Shown: positions 7,812 through 15,597 of the stretch, piece by piece
Layout: every line of letters begins with the position of its first letter
Position numbering within the stretch: position 1 is the first letter of the stretch
From: Bradyrhizobium barranii subsp. apii
GTDB taxonomy: Bacteria > Pseudomonadota > Alphaproteobacteria > Rhizobiales > Xanthobacteraceae
Direction of reading: 5' to 3'
Assembly (NCBI RefSeq): GCF_011516635.5
Contig: NZ_CP096255.1
Location: 3,904,501 to 3,968,500, forward strand
Length of the DNA stretch: 64,000 nucleotides
Translations under genes and position numbers: made by a program
The notes under the pieces: generated by a model
The model's input: only the letters and a program-made list of their open reading frames with translations
Databases searched by the model: none
What the model was told of the DNA's origin: nothing

Positions 7812-8603
7812 TAGATATGCAGGCAAGACCGTTGCTGTCTTGGGCGCGGGCCACTCCGCGGTTGGTACTCTCATCGATCTCGTACATCTCGCCGACGAGG
7901 TACCGGGCACGCAACCTGTCTGGCTCCTGCGTGGCGCCGATCCCGCGAAGGCTTTTGGCGGCGGCCGTAACGATAAACTCGCGGCGCGCGGCGAACTTGG
8001 CAGTGCCTTCGCCGCGCTTGTTGCCTCCGGGAAGATCAAGGTCGAAACCGAATTCGGCGTCACGCACCTCTCGGATTCCGAAGGTCGCCTCAAGATCATG
8101 GCAGGGTCCTGTTGCGGTGGGCGAAGCGTGGTCGTGGACGAGCTGATCGTATCGACGGGCTTCCGTCCTGACTTCTCGTTCCTGTCTGAGTTGCGTTTGC
8201 GGCTCGATCCCGCCATCGAGGCACCGGTCGCCCTGGCACCGCTGATCGACCCCAACGAGCATAGCTGCGGGACGGTGCGTCCCCACGGCGCGCGCGAGCT
8301 CGCGCATGATGAAGCGGGCTTCTACATGGCTGGCATGAAGTCGTACGGCCGCGCTCCGACCTTCCTGATGATGACGGGTTATGAGCAGGTTCGCTCGATT
8401 GCGGCCGATCTCGCTGGCGACAAGGAGGCGGCGGCGAGGGTGGAGCTTGTGCTGCCGGAGACCGGCGTCTGCACACGTGGCGGTGTCGAGGCCGCCGGGA
8501 CCGCATCGGGATGTTGCGGCGGGCCGGCGAAGCAGGATTTGTCCGTCTGCTGTGCTGCCGACGAAACCGCCAAGAAGGCCGGCGCTTCGGGGTGTGGTTG
8601 TTC

Positions 8604-9824
8604 ATGAAGCAAGTTCTCGCGGGCCAAGCCCGAGGCCCGCTCGGCGTCGTCGCCGCGCTCGGCACCGCGCAAACGGTTGCATGGGCGTCGAGCTATTATC
8701 TCCCGGCCATCCTGGCTGCGCCGATTGCGCGCGATCTCGGTCTCGCGCCGACTTACGTGTTCGGAGCGCTGTCGGGAGCGCTCGTCATCTCTGGCCTGCT
8801 CGGCCCGCGCGTGGGGCATGCCATCGATACGTTTGGCGGGCGCAGCCTGCTTGCCATTTCGAACCTCGTGTTTGTGGCAGGCCTGCCCCTGCTGTCCGTG
8901 GCCCATGGCGTGACGGTGTTGATTGCGGCCTGGGCGTTGCTCGGGATCGGCATGGGCATGGGCCTCTATGAGGCGGCCTTTGCGACGCTTGCGCGCATCT
9001 ACGGTACCAATGCACGACGAACCATCACCGGCATCACGCTGATCGCCGGTTTCGCCAGCACGCTCGGCTGGCCCCTCACGACCTGGCTCGCGTCGGAGTA
9101 CGGCTGGCGCGTCGCCTGTCAGCTATGGGCGGCGATCCATATCGCTGTTGCGTTGCCGCTCAATCTCTCGCTGCCGCGCGCCGTCCCATTGGACCAGCAG
9201 GCTCGACCGGGGCCGGGTGCAATCCAGCAATCCGGACGCCAGAGCGAGACCTTCGCGATGGTGCTGCTGGCTTACATGTTCGCGGCAGCGAGCTTCGTCA
9301 GTTCGGGCATCTCGGCCATTCTGCCGACCATGCTGGTTGCGTTCGGCGCGACACCGGCTCAGGCCCTGCTCGCGGGCGCGCTAGTCGGGCCTGCACAAGT
9401 CGGCGCGCGTCTGTTGGAAGCAGGATGGCTCGCCCGGTTTCATCCGCTGCTCTCGGCGAGGCTGGCCATGCTGATGAATCCGATCGGCGTCGTTGCGCTG
9501 GTGATGGGCGGACCCTTGTTGGCGTCGACCTTCACGGTGTTGTACGGAGCGGGCAACGGCATCATCACCATTGCCCGTGGTACGCTTCCATTGGCGCTGT
9601 TTGGGCCGGCCGGATTCGGCAGGCGGGTCGGCATGATCTCGCTGCCTTCTAGACTGACGGGTGCCGCCGCGCCGCTCGCACTGGGGCTGATGGTGGAGCA
9701 CATCGGCAGCAGTGCGCTGTGGATCAGTGCGCTCGTCTCGGTCTCGGCCTTCTTCGCGCTCTTGCTGCTTCGTACGGAGCGGGCAAACTCAACGCCTCTC
9801 CAGGTAGGAGAACAAAATTCGTAA
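8604..9824 (+). CDS. MFS transporter linked to the arsR-monooxygenase operon
   Basis: This is a 406-residue, 12-helix major facilitator. The first helices read GVVAALGTAQTVAWASSYYL and the motif A-type loop is LGPRVGHAIDTFGGR. Its ATG overlaps the stop of the monooxygenase frame (ATGA), so the two were translationally coupled before the IS insertion. The IS630 element may now reduce its transcription, unless a promoter inside the element reads out; the transposase points the other way. Substrate is unknown, and the context suggests export of the monooxygenase product. A longer start at 8511 would overlap the Cys-rich tail of the upstream gene and was rejected. Confidence 0.82.
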   Translation: MKQVLAGQARGPLGVVAALGTAQTVAWASSYYLPAILAAPIARDLGLAPTYVFGALSGALVISGLLGPRVGHAIDTFGGRSLLAISNLVFVAGLPLLSVAHGVTVLIAAWALLGIGMGMGLYEAAFATLARIYGTNARRTITGITLIAGFASTLGWPLTTWLASEYGWRVACQLWAAIHIAVALPLNLSLPRAVPLDQQARPGPGAIQQSGRQSETFAMVLLAYMFAAASFVSSGISAILPTMLVAFGATPAQALLAGALVGPAQVGARLLEAGWLARFHPLLSARLAMLMNPIGVVALVMGGPLLASTFTVLYGAGNGIITIARGTLPLALFGPAGFGRRVGMISLPSRLTGAAAPLALGLMVEHIGSSALWISALVSVSAFFALLLLRTERANSTPLQVGEQNS

Positions 9825-11026
9825 GCTCGGCGGTCGGTCTCTGATTGCGGTGATGTGCATAGGGCAGGTCGGCAACCTGCTGCCGCATGTGACCTTGTCC
9901 GCAAATCTGGCGCAGCATTTGATGCCGGAGTGGGGACTGTCGGCGGCCGAAGGCGGCTTGATGGCAAGCGGTTATGCATTCGGCTACATGCTCGCGGTGC
10001 CCGTGCTGACGACGTTGACCGACCGGATCGACGCGCGGATTGTCCTGCTCTGGGGCTCGATCGTCAGCGGGCTCGCGACCGCAGCGTTCGGAATCTTCGC
10101 GCAAGGGTTCTGGTCGGCGACCGCGATCTGGTCCCTTGCAGGACTTGGTTTTGCCGGCGCCTACATGCCGGGCCTGAAGGCGCTGACGGACCGGCTTCCC
10201 GCCGGTGACACCTCGCGCGCCGTTACGCTGTACACCTCGAGCTTCTCGGTCGGCGTCGGCCTCTCGTTCCTGGTCGCCCAACTGATCGCCGACCGCTGGG
10301 GGGGGGCGCACCGCCTTCCTCGTCACCGGCCTCGGTCCCGTCGCCATGGTCGTCGCGTGCCTTCTGATGCGGGAGCAGCGGCCCGCGCCGAAGGCGGGGC
10401 GTCTGCTCAACTTCGCACCCGTCTTCGCCAACCGCGAGGCGCTCGGCTACATCCTCGGCTACGGCGCGCACTGCTTCGAGCTTTACGGCATCCGCACCTG
10501 GCTGGTTGGGTTCTGGACCTTCGTCGTTGCGCACCAGGGCGCGCCGTCTTGGTTGAGCCCCGTCGTGCTGAGCTTCTGCTTTGCGGTGATCTCGATGCCC
10601 GCAAGCATCCTCGGCAACGAGGCCGCGCTGAAATTCGGCCGCCATCGGGCGATCACGGTCGTCATGATCGCGTCGGCCTGCGTCGCACTTATCATCGGGC
10701 TCAACGCGACGGCGCCGGCATGGGTGCTCGCACTGCTGCTCCTCGCCTATGGCCTGACCGTGCCCGCCGATTCAGGTGCGTTGACTGCCGGCATGTCTGC
10801 CGCGGCGACTTCCGAACATCGCGGCGCGACCCTGGCCTTGCATTCGACGGTCGGCTTCGGTCTGTCGGCAGTTGGAGCCTGGGGAACCGGCGCCGCGCTC
10901 GACGCGGCCGGCGGTCCGCAGAGCGCGACCGGCTGGCTGCTGGCGTTCATCGTTCTTGCGGCGGGAATTGCGCTCGGTCCGTTCGCGCTGCTCTGGGCGC
11001 AGATGGATCGAACGCATCACGCCTGA
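9817..11026 (+). pseudogene. MFS transporter frameshifted in a run of nine G
   Basis: The first frame runs through GQVGNLLPHVTLSANLAQHL and five helices to LIADRWGG, then enters a run of nine G at 10298-10306. Homologous sequence resumes one frame over as RTAFLVTGLGPVAMVVACLL and continues to the stop at 11026 with a full second half of an MFS protein. Eight G would restore one frame of about 402 residues. The likely start is non-standard: an AGGAG site at 9806-9810 sits six bases before an ATT codon at 9817 that begins xRKLGGRSLIAVM; GTG at 9850 and ATG at 9853 are alternatives lacking a clear site. It overlaps the end of the preceding MFS gene. Confidence 0.75.
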
Positions 11027-11401
11027 GCCAGCTCTACTCGTGCCGCCATATCTCCACGGCTGAGATGACCAGGATCACAGCCAATGCCGGCAAAAGAATC
11101 GAATTCGGGACAATACCGAGCAGCAAGCCGCCGATGAATGTACCGACGATCGATCCGATCGCCATTGCAAGCATGAACTGCCAGTTGGCGCGGAGCACTG
11201 AAAAGCTTTGATCGCGGCTATAGCGCGCGAAGCCCACCAGCATCGTCGGAAGGCTTACCGCGAGTGAGAGGCTGCCTGCCAGCTTCACGTCCGCGCCGAA
11301 CAGCAGGATCAGGGTGGGGATCAGGAATTCTCCACCGGCAACGCCGAGCAACGACGCCACGATGCCAATCACGAAGCCTGCCGCTACACCCGCGACATGT
11401 A

Positions 11402-11414
11402 TGGAACGGCCCGC
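11402..11414. repeat. Inverted repeat, left end of IS110-family element
   Basis: TGGAACGGCCCGC; perfect complement at 12782-12794. It lies one base inside the junction on this side. Confidence 0.8.
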
Positions 11415-11674
11415 GGGCGCAAGAGCTTTCTCAGTCGACTTCACACATGGGAGCGGTGCGGTCATGTATACGGCCTGTAAAGCGCGGCGCATGACCGCTG
11501 GCCTCGATGAAGTCCGCGACACAAGGGGCTAAATCAATCAGACGCGCTTGAAGCGCATTGTCGCGCCAGCCTCACTCGTGTCGGGATTTCGTCCCGTGGG
11601 TTCATCGCCTGTTATTGCTCCTTGCCCTCTGCCGGCCCGCGCCGGTCAGATATCTTTGACAACTGCTGTATTCA
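11415..11674 (-). ncRNA. Candidate bridge RNA region of the IS1111-type element
   Basis: These roughly 260 bases between the transposase stop and the element end carry no convincing gene. In IS1111-type elements this side encodes the structured bridge RNA that pairs with target and donor DNA. Two short words match the reconstructed target: CATGTAT at 11463-11469 and CCGCGACA at 11514-11521. Both could be chance, and the exact RNA ends cannot be given. The call rests on element architecture more than on the words. Confidence 0.4.
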
Positions 11675-12718
11675 TCAAGCGGCAGCCGTAGTCGTCGCTA
11701 GCGTCTCCGGATGCCGATAAATCCCGCCCCTGTTCAAGAGCGCCCAGGCAATTCGCGCTGTCTTGTTGGCCAGTGCGACCGCTGCCACCTTGTACGGACG
11801 TCTGGCGAGCAACGACTTCAACCATGGCGGCGCCCGATCAGCCTTCCGGGCAATTCGCAGGACGGATGTCGCCCCAAGAACGAGGAGGCTCCGAAGTTCG
11901 GGGTTTCCCATCTTCGAGATTCGCCCCATCCGCTCCTTGCCCCCACTCGAATGCTGTCGCGGCGTCAGTCCCAGCCAGGCAGCAAAGTGACGAGCGGATT
12001 TGAAGCCGCCGGGATCTGGCACCAGCGCCTTGATGGTCGCCGCTGTAATGGCTCCAATGCCGGGGATGGTAGTCAGTCGGCGCATGTCCTTGTCGGTCCT
12101 TGCCGCGGCAACAATGGCTCGCTCGAGCTTGTCAATCTGGTCCGCCTGAGCCTCGATCTGATCGGCAATTGCCGTCAGCGCGAAGCGCGCTGCCGCAGGC
12201 AAGCGGATATCTGCTACATCCCGTACGATTGCAACCAACGCCTCGACCTTTGTCCGGCCGGCGGCGGCAATGATGCCCAACTCAGCCAGATGCGAGCGCA
12301 GGGCGTTGATCGTCTGCGTTTGCTGTTTCACCAGAAGTGCGCGACTCTTCAGGACCATCATTCCGGCTTGTTGCTCGGCCGTTTTGATCGGAACGAAGCG
12401 CATGGTCTTGCGAGTCACGGCTTCGCTGATGGCCTCGGCATCCGCCGCATCCGTTTTTCCACGCTTCACAAACGGCTTGACGTAAGCTGGTGGGATCAGC
12501 CGCACTTCATGGCCGAGAGTTGCAATCTCGCGTGCCCAATAGTGAGCGCTGCCACAGGCTTCTATTCCGACAAGGCAGGCCGGCTGCTTCGAGAAGAAAT
12601 GCAGGACCTCGCTGCGCCGTAGTCTCCGGTTGAACACCGGCGAGCCATCGGCACCCGCGCCGTGAACTTGAAAAATGTGCTTCGCCAAATCCAACCCGAT
12701 GGTGCTAACCTGCTTCAT
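11675..12718 (-). CDS. IS110-family DEDD transposase (recombinase)
   Basis: The 347-residue protein has an N-terminal RuvC-like DEDD domain, with D10 (TIGLDLAKHIF), E53 (VGIEACGSAHYW), D90 and D93 (KTDAADAEA). A central coiled region spans about residues 180-215. The C-terminal Tnp domain has the helix-hairpin PGIGAITAATI and the serine segment GLTPRQHSSGG (S257/S258), the proposed nucleophile. All landmark residues are present and the length is normal, so the enzyme should be active. The start MKQVSTIGLD was chosen over a Met 16 codons upstream because the family begins there. It recombines DNA guided by an RNA from the element's non-coding end. Confidence 0.93.
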   Translation of the reverse strand: MKQVSTIGLDLAKHIFQVHGAGADGSPVFNRRLRRSEVLHFFSKQPACLVGIEACGSAHYWAREIATLGHEVRLIPPAYVKPFVKRGKTDAADAEAISEAVTRKTMRFVPIKTAEQQAGMMVLKSRALLVKQQTQTINALRSHLAELGIIAAAGRTKVEALVAIVRDVADIRLPAAARFALTAIADQIEAQADQIDKLERAIVAAARTDKDMRRLTTIPGIGAITAATIKALVPDPGGFKSARHFAAWLGLTPRQHSSGGKERMGRISKMGNPELRSLLVLGATSVLRIARKADRAPPWLKSLLARRPYKVAAVALANKTARIAWALLNRGGIYRHPETLATTTAAA

Positions 12719-12781
12719 GGAACGGTCCCTCCTTGTGGCGTTCGAACAACGACCACGTTTTAGCACGATGATGCTGTCGGA

Positions 12782-12794
12782 GCGGGCCGTTCCA
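12782..12794. repeat. Inverted repeat, right end of IS110-family element (subterminal)
   Basis: GCGGGCCGTTCCA; perfect complement of 11402-11414. Seventeen bases separate it from the core ATG at 12812. Confidence 0.8.
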
Positions 12795-13221
12795 CCACAT
12801 CAATCAGGTACATGCCAGTCAGCGCCGGGGCGGTTGCTGCCGCAGTGTTGTGTGCGAACAGAAGCACACCTGCGATCAGCAGCAACAAGACCGCTATGAT
12901 CTTGTAGAGCGTTTCGGACTTGAGGCGCGTCGCCCAGGATGCTCCGGCATAGGCGCCAACAAGGCTGCCAGCCAGCAGGTTCAGGATGACCGGCCAATGC
13001 GCATATATTTCGGCAAAGGGAACGGCGCGGGCACGAAATGGCAGCGCGCTGGCCACCACGATCAGGCTCGTCGCCTTGTTGAGGACCACGGCTTCAAGAC
13101 CGCGAAACCTGAACAAGCTGATGAGTAGCGGCAGACGAAATTCGGCGCCCCCGAGGCCGATGAGGCCGCCCAAGGTACCGATGATTGCGCCCGAGCCGAA
13201 CGCGGCGGAATTGTTTCGCAT

Positions 13222-13692
13222 GGTCACGACGGAAAAAATGCGCTGGTGCGCAAAACTAGACCTGCCCGTAGTCCGTCGTGGCGGGGAGCTTCACACCTGC
13301 TTACGGCAGGGCGTGGGGCTGAGGGACAGGCTAGTCTAGAACCTCGGGCGTTGCAAACTTACGTCCACTCGGCTTCGAGCGGCGGGAGACGATGACGATC
13401 CTTCGATCATGGCTCGCTTTTCTCCGACATGAAGAAAACCGCGACGGATTGCTCCGCGCGGGTGTTACGAACTTTAGATGCTGCCTGTATGCGGGTCTTT
13501 TGCTCGACGTGCCAAAGGTTCCAAACCGTCGGCGCTATCCTCGTGACGTGCCTCCGATGACTTCTGAATTCCCCGACTTAAGCAGGTTGACAGTTCGGCC
13601 ATCCGGGTTTTAATTCGCCGCTACGGGGATGTGCGATCTCCCCGTGAGGCGACATGCCCAAGTATCGCGTCCTTAATCACCAAGGGCGCAGC
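13222..13692. other. Gene-free stretch with dispersed repeat and hairpin
   Basis: No credible gene is seen between the tauE start and the rhodanese remnant. It contains the dispersed repeat at 13374-13518 and a hairpin at about 13625-13645 (CGGGGA facing TCTCCCCG) that could act as a transcription stop. A short open frame at 13392-13613 lies inside the repeat and is rejected. Confidence 0.6.
13374..13518 (+). repeat. Dispersed intergenic repeat, copy 1
   Basis: About 145 bases are collinear with 18474-18615. Shared blocks include CGAGCGGCGGG, CGGATTGCTCCGC, GGGTGTTACGAACTTT and a TGC(C/T)CGACGTG(C/T)CAAAGG end. The copies are in the same orientation, about 5.1 kb apart. It was probably a widespread intergenic repeat rather than a gene. 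Confidence 0.7.
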
Positions 13693-13923
13693 ATGTCAGC
13701 ATCATACATCCCCATTTCTTCCGGCAGATTATCTGGACTGATCGGCACGGCGAATGCGCCGGCGCTTATCGATGCACGCATTGACGGGGACGTCTCAGCC
13801 GACCCCCGCCTGATACCCGGCGCCGGGCGACGCTCGCGCGACGTCCAGGATTGGGCCTCCCGCTTGATGGGCCGATGCGATCGATCTCGGGGCGTGATTA
13901 GCCGCAGCTGCTTCAAGACTTAG
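13693..13923 (+). pseudogene. Remnant of rhodanese/ChrB-like chromate-resistance protein
   Basis: The 76-residue frame begins SASYIPISSGRLSGLIGTAN and contains DARIDGDVSADPRLIPGAG and RRSRDVQDWASRL. This is the N-terminal rhodanese-like pattern (D-R-x-D-x-D-x-A-D-P-R-L-I-P-G-A) of ChrB-linked proteins. Similarity ends at LMGR, followed by a short unrelated tail and a stop ten bases before the next gene, so the catalytic cysteine and everything after it are missing. Deletion or frameshift decay is inferred. The family assignment is from memory of the motif. A longer start at 13654 adds 13 residues with no support. Confidence 0.55.
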
Positions 13924-13933
13924 GAGCACATCA

Positions 13934-14830
13934 ATGAGATACACACTCTTCGCGTTCATCGGTCTCGGCGCCTGCGTCCTTGGCTCGATCTCGTCGGCTC
14001 AAGCGCAGAACATCGACTGGCAGAAGGTTGACGAGACGCTGGGCCGCAAGCCCGCCGTCTCGGACGACGTCCACCGCTACGGCTTTCCCCGCAGCGATCT
14101 CTCCGTGACGTTGGACGGGGTGACGATCAAGCCGGCGCTGGCGCTCGGCGGCTGGGTCGCGTTCAAGCCTGGGCACGGCGGCGCCATGGTCATGGGCGAC
14201 CTCGTGCTGCTCGAAACCGAGATCAATCCCGTGATGGCGAAGATGATCGCGAACGGCCTTGAGATCACCGCCATCCACAATCATCTGCTGCGCGCGAGTC
14301 CGGCGACGTTCTACATGCATGTTGCCGGGCACGGGGACCCGGTCAAGCTCGCCGCTGCGATCCACGATGCACTTGCCGAAAGCAAGACTCCATTGACTGT
14401 CGCAGCGCCGGCGAGCCCGCCGCCGGCCGTGGACCTCGACACCGCGAAGCTCGACCAGATTATCGGCAGCAAGGGACAGGCCAACGGAGGCGTCTACCAA
14501 TTCAATGTGAAGCGACGTGATCCGATCACGCAAGACGGCATGCCATTGACCCCCGTCGCTCCAATGGGCGTTGCGATCGGTATCAACTTCCAGCCGACCG
14601 GGGGCGGGAAGGCGGCCATCACGGGCGACTTCGTACTGACTGGCAACGAGGTCAACCCTGTCATTCTGGCGCTGCGCACGCACGGAATCGAGGTGACCGC
14701 GCTGCATAGCCACATGCTGGATGAGCAGCCGCGACTTTTCTTCATGCACTTCTGGGCGAACGACGACGCCGTCAAGCTCGCCGAAGGCTTGCGCGCGGCC
14801 TTGGACAAGACTGCCAGCACGAAGAGTTGA
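13934..14830 (+). CDS. Secreted DUF1259 protein (LppY/LpqO family)
   Basis: The 298-residue protein has a clear signal peptide (FAFIGLGACVLGSISSAQAQ, cleavage after about residue 23), so it is periplasmic. It contains two similar halves. The first has VHRYGFPRSDLSVTLDGVTI and EITAIHNHLLRASPATFYMH; the second has VYQFNVKRRDPITQDGMPL and EVTALHSHMLDEQPRLFFMH. The repeated H-N/S-H-M/L-L and YMH/FMH histidines look like a metal or small-ligand site. Biochemical function of DUF1259 is unknown. It is followed after 28 bases by a superoxide dismutase gene and preceded by a chromate-type remnant, suggesting an oxidative or metal stress cassette. Confidence 0.85.
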   Translation: MRYTLFAFIGLGACVLGSISSAQAQNIDWQKVDETLGRKPAVSDDVHRYGFPRSDLSVTLDGVTIKPALALGGWVAFKPGHGGAMVMGDLVLLETEINPVMAKMIANGLEITAIHNHLLRASPATFYMHVAGHGDPVKLAAAIHDALAESKTPLTVAAPASPPPAVDLDTAKLDQIIGSKGQANGGVYQFNVKRRDPITQDGMPLTPVAPMGVAIGINFQPTGGGKAAITGDFVLTGNEVNPVILALRTHGIEVTALHSHMLDEQPRLFFMHFWANDDAVKLAEGLRAALDKTASTKS

Positions 14831-14858
14831 GCCAAAGATCGAGAGAAGGAGACGCCCG

Positions 14859-15455
14859 ATGCGTTACGAAGCCAAACCGATGCCGTTCGATCCAAAGTCG
14901 ATCAGCGGCATCTCCGAAAAGGTGCTCGTCAGCCACTACGAGAACAACTACGGCGGGGCCGTGAAGCGGCTCAACGCGATTGGCGCGCAGCTCGCAGAGC
15001 TCGATTTCGCCAAGGCGCCGAACTTTCTCATCAACGGCCTAAAGCGTGAGGAATTGATCGCAGCGAACTCGATGATCCTGCACGAGATCTACTTCGACGG
15101 TCTTGGTGGAGCCGAGAGGCCGAGCGGCGCTCTCGCCGATGCGATCGCGCGCGACTTTGGCAGCATCGAGCGCTGGCGGACGGAATTCGCGGCCATGGGC
15201 AAAGCGGAAGGCGGCGGCTCGGGGTGGGTGATCCTTGCCTATTCACCCCGTGACGAGCGGCTCATCAATCAATGGGCCGCAGATCATACGACAACGCTCG
15301 CCGGCGGTCGGCCGGTGCTGGTGCTCGACATGTATGAGCACGCCTATCACATGGATTTCGGCGCTGCCGCCGCCCGCTATGTCGACGTCTACATGGAGGC
15401 CATTCGCTGGGAGAACGCCGCCAAATTGTACGATCGATACGCCGGGGAATCCTGA
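14859..15455 (+). CDS. Superoxide dismutase, Fe/Mn family
   Basis: The 198-residue enzyme converts superoxide to hydrogen peroxide and oxygen. Candidate metal ligands are H26 in VSHYENNYGG, the histidine in NSMILHEIYFDG, and D and H in VLVLDMYEHAYHMDF, which is the conserved D-x-W/M-E-H-A-Y-x-x-D block. The middle motif has NSMILHE instead of the classical QHHNH, which marks a divergent subgroup; this also makes the choice between iron and manganese uncertain. There is no signal peptide, so it is probably cytoplasmic. The start has an AAGGAG site seven bases upstream. It sits downstream of the DUF1259 gene and probably shares its transcript. Confidence 0.88.
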   Translation: MRYEAKPMPFDPKSISGISEKVLVSHYENNYGGAVKRLNAIGAQLAELDFAKAPNFLINGLKREELIAANSMILHEIYFDGLGGAERPSGALADAIARDFGSIERWRTEFAAMGKAEGGGSGWVILAYSPRDERLINQWAADHTTTLAGGRPVLVLDMYEHAYHMDFGAAAARYVDVYMEAIRWENAAKLYDRYAGES

Positions 15456-15597
15456 AAGAGGCGCGGGCCCACATTTCGAGGCGATGGGGGATCGGACGCT
15501 GAGGTAATCGAGTGATCGATTGCGGGGACCCGCGACCTCCCCATCAGATGGATATCCATCCAAGTGCTCGCCTGCATTGTTCTTGGGGAGACGACCT

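Larger units (their letters stand above)
6183..8607 (+). pseudogene. FAD-dependent (flavin-containing) monooxygenase, interrupted by IS630 element
   Basis: The N-terminal piece (6183-6759) carries the FAD-binding GAGPVGLAAA motif at residues 11-16 and an RQWQQVQLFSPWEYN stretch. The C-terminal piece (7814-8607) carries the NADP-binding GAGHSAVGTL motif. Removing bases 6760-7811 plus one copy of the TA target leaves 1,371 bases, exactly 457 codons, reading VARSRYAGKT across the joint, so the insertion is the only lesion visible. The intact protein would be 456 residues with a Cys-rich tail (CCGG, VCCAAD, GCGCS). Its place between arsR and MFS genes suggests an organoarsenical or thiol oxidation role such as ArsO-like enzymes; this is inference. 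Confidence 0.85.
11401..12811 (-). mobile_element. IS110-family element of IS1111 type, 1,411 bp
   Basis: The boundaries come from reconstructing the tauE target: an ATG core (11401-11403 and 12812-12814) lies at both junctions, and one copy restores the reading frame. A perfect 13-bp inverted repeat, TGGAACGGCCCGC at 11402-11414 and its complement at 12782-12794, is terminal at one end but 17 bases inside the other. Subterminal repeats like this mark the IS1111 subgroup. In transposase orientation there are about 93 non-coding bases upstream and about 274 downstream, the layout in which IS1111 elements carry their bridge RNA. No target duplication beyond the core is seen, as expected for this family. 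Confidence 0.85.
11034..13221 (-). pseudogene. TauE/SafE-family membrane permease, interrupted by IS110-family element
   Basis: The N-terminal half (13221 to 12812) reads from RNNSAAFGSGAIIGTLGGLIG with the family repeat GGAEFRLPLLISLF and ends ATAPALTG. The C-terminal half (11400 to 11034) resumes VAGVAAGFVIGIVASLLGVA, with the second GGEFLIPTLILLFG repeat. Joining base 12812 to 11400 gives 777 bases, exactly 259 codons, reading ALTGIHVAGVAAG over the joint. The product would be a 258-residue permease of the sulfite/sulfoacetate exporter superfamily. The insertion is the only defect visible. An alternative GTG start lies two codons upstream at 13227. Confidence 0.85.

Noticed and set aside
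10307..11211. C-terminal part of the first MFS frame after the G run
   Set aside because: It is the out-of-frame continuation, Arg/Gly/His rich. The real second half is in the next frame.
13392..13613. A 73-codon frame with GVTNFRCC
   Set aside because: The same peptide words recur at 18462-18656, and both lie in a dispersed non-coding repeat.
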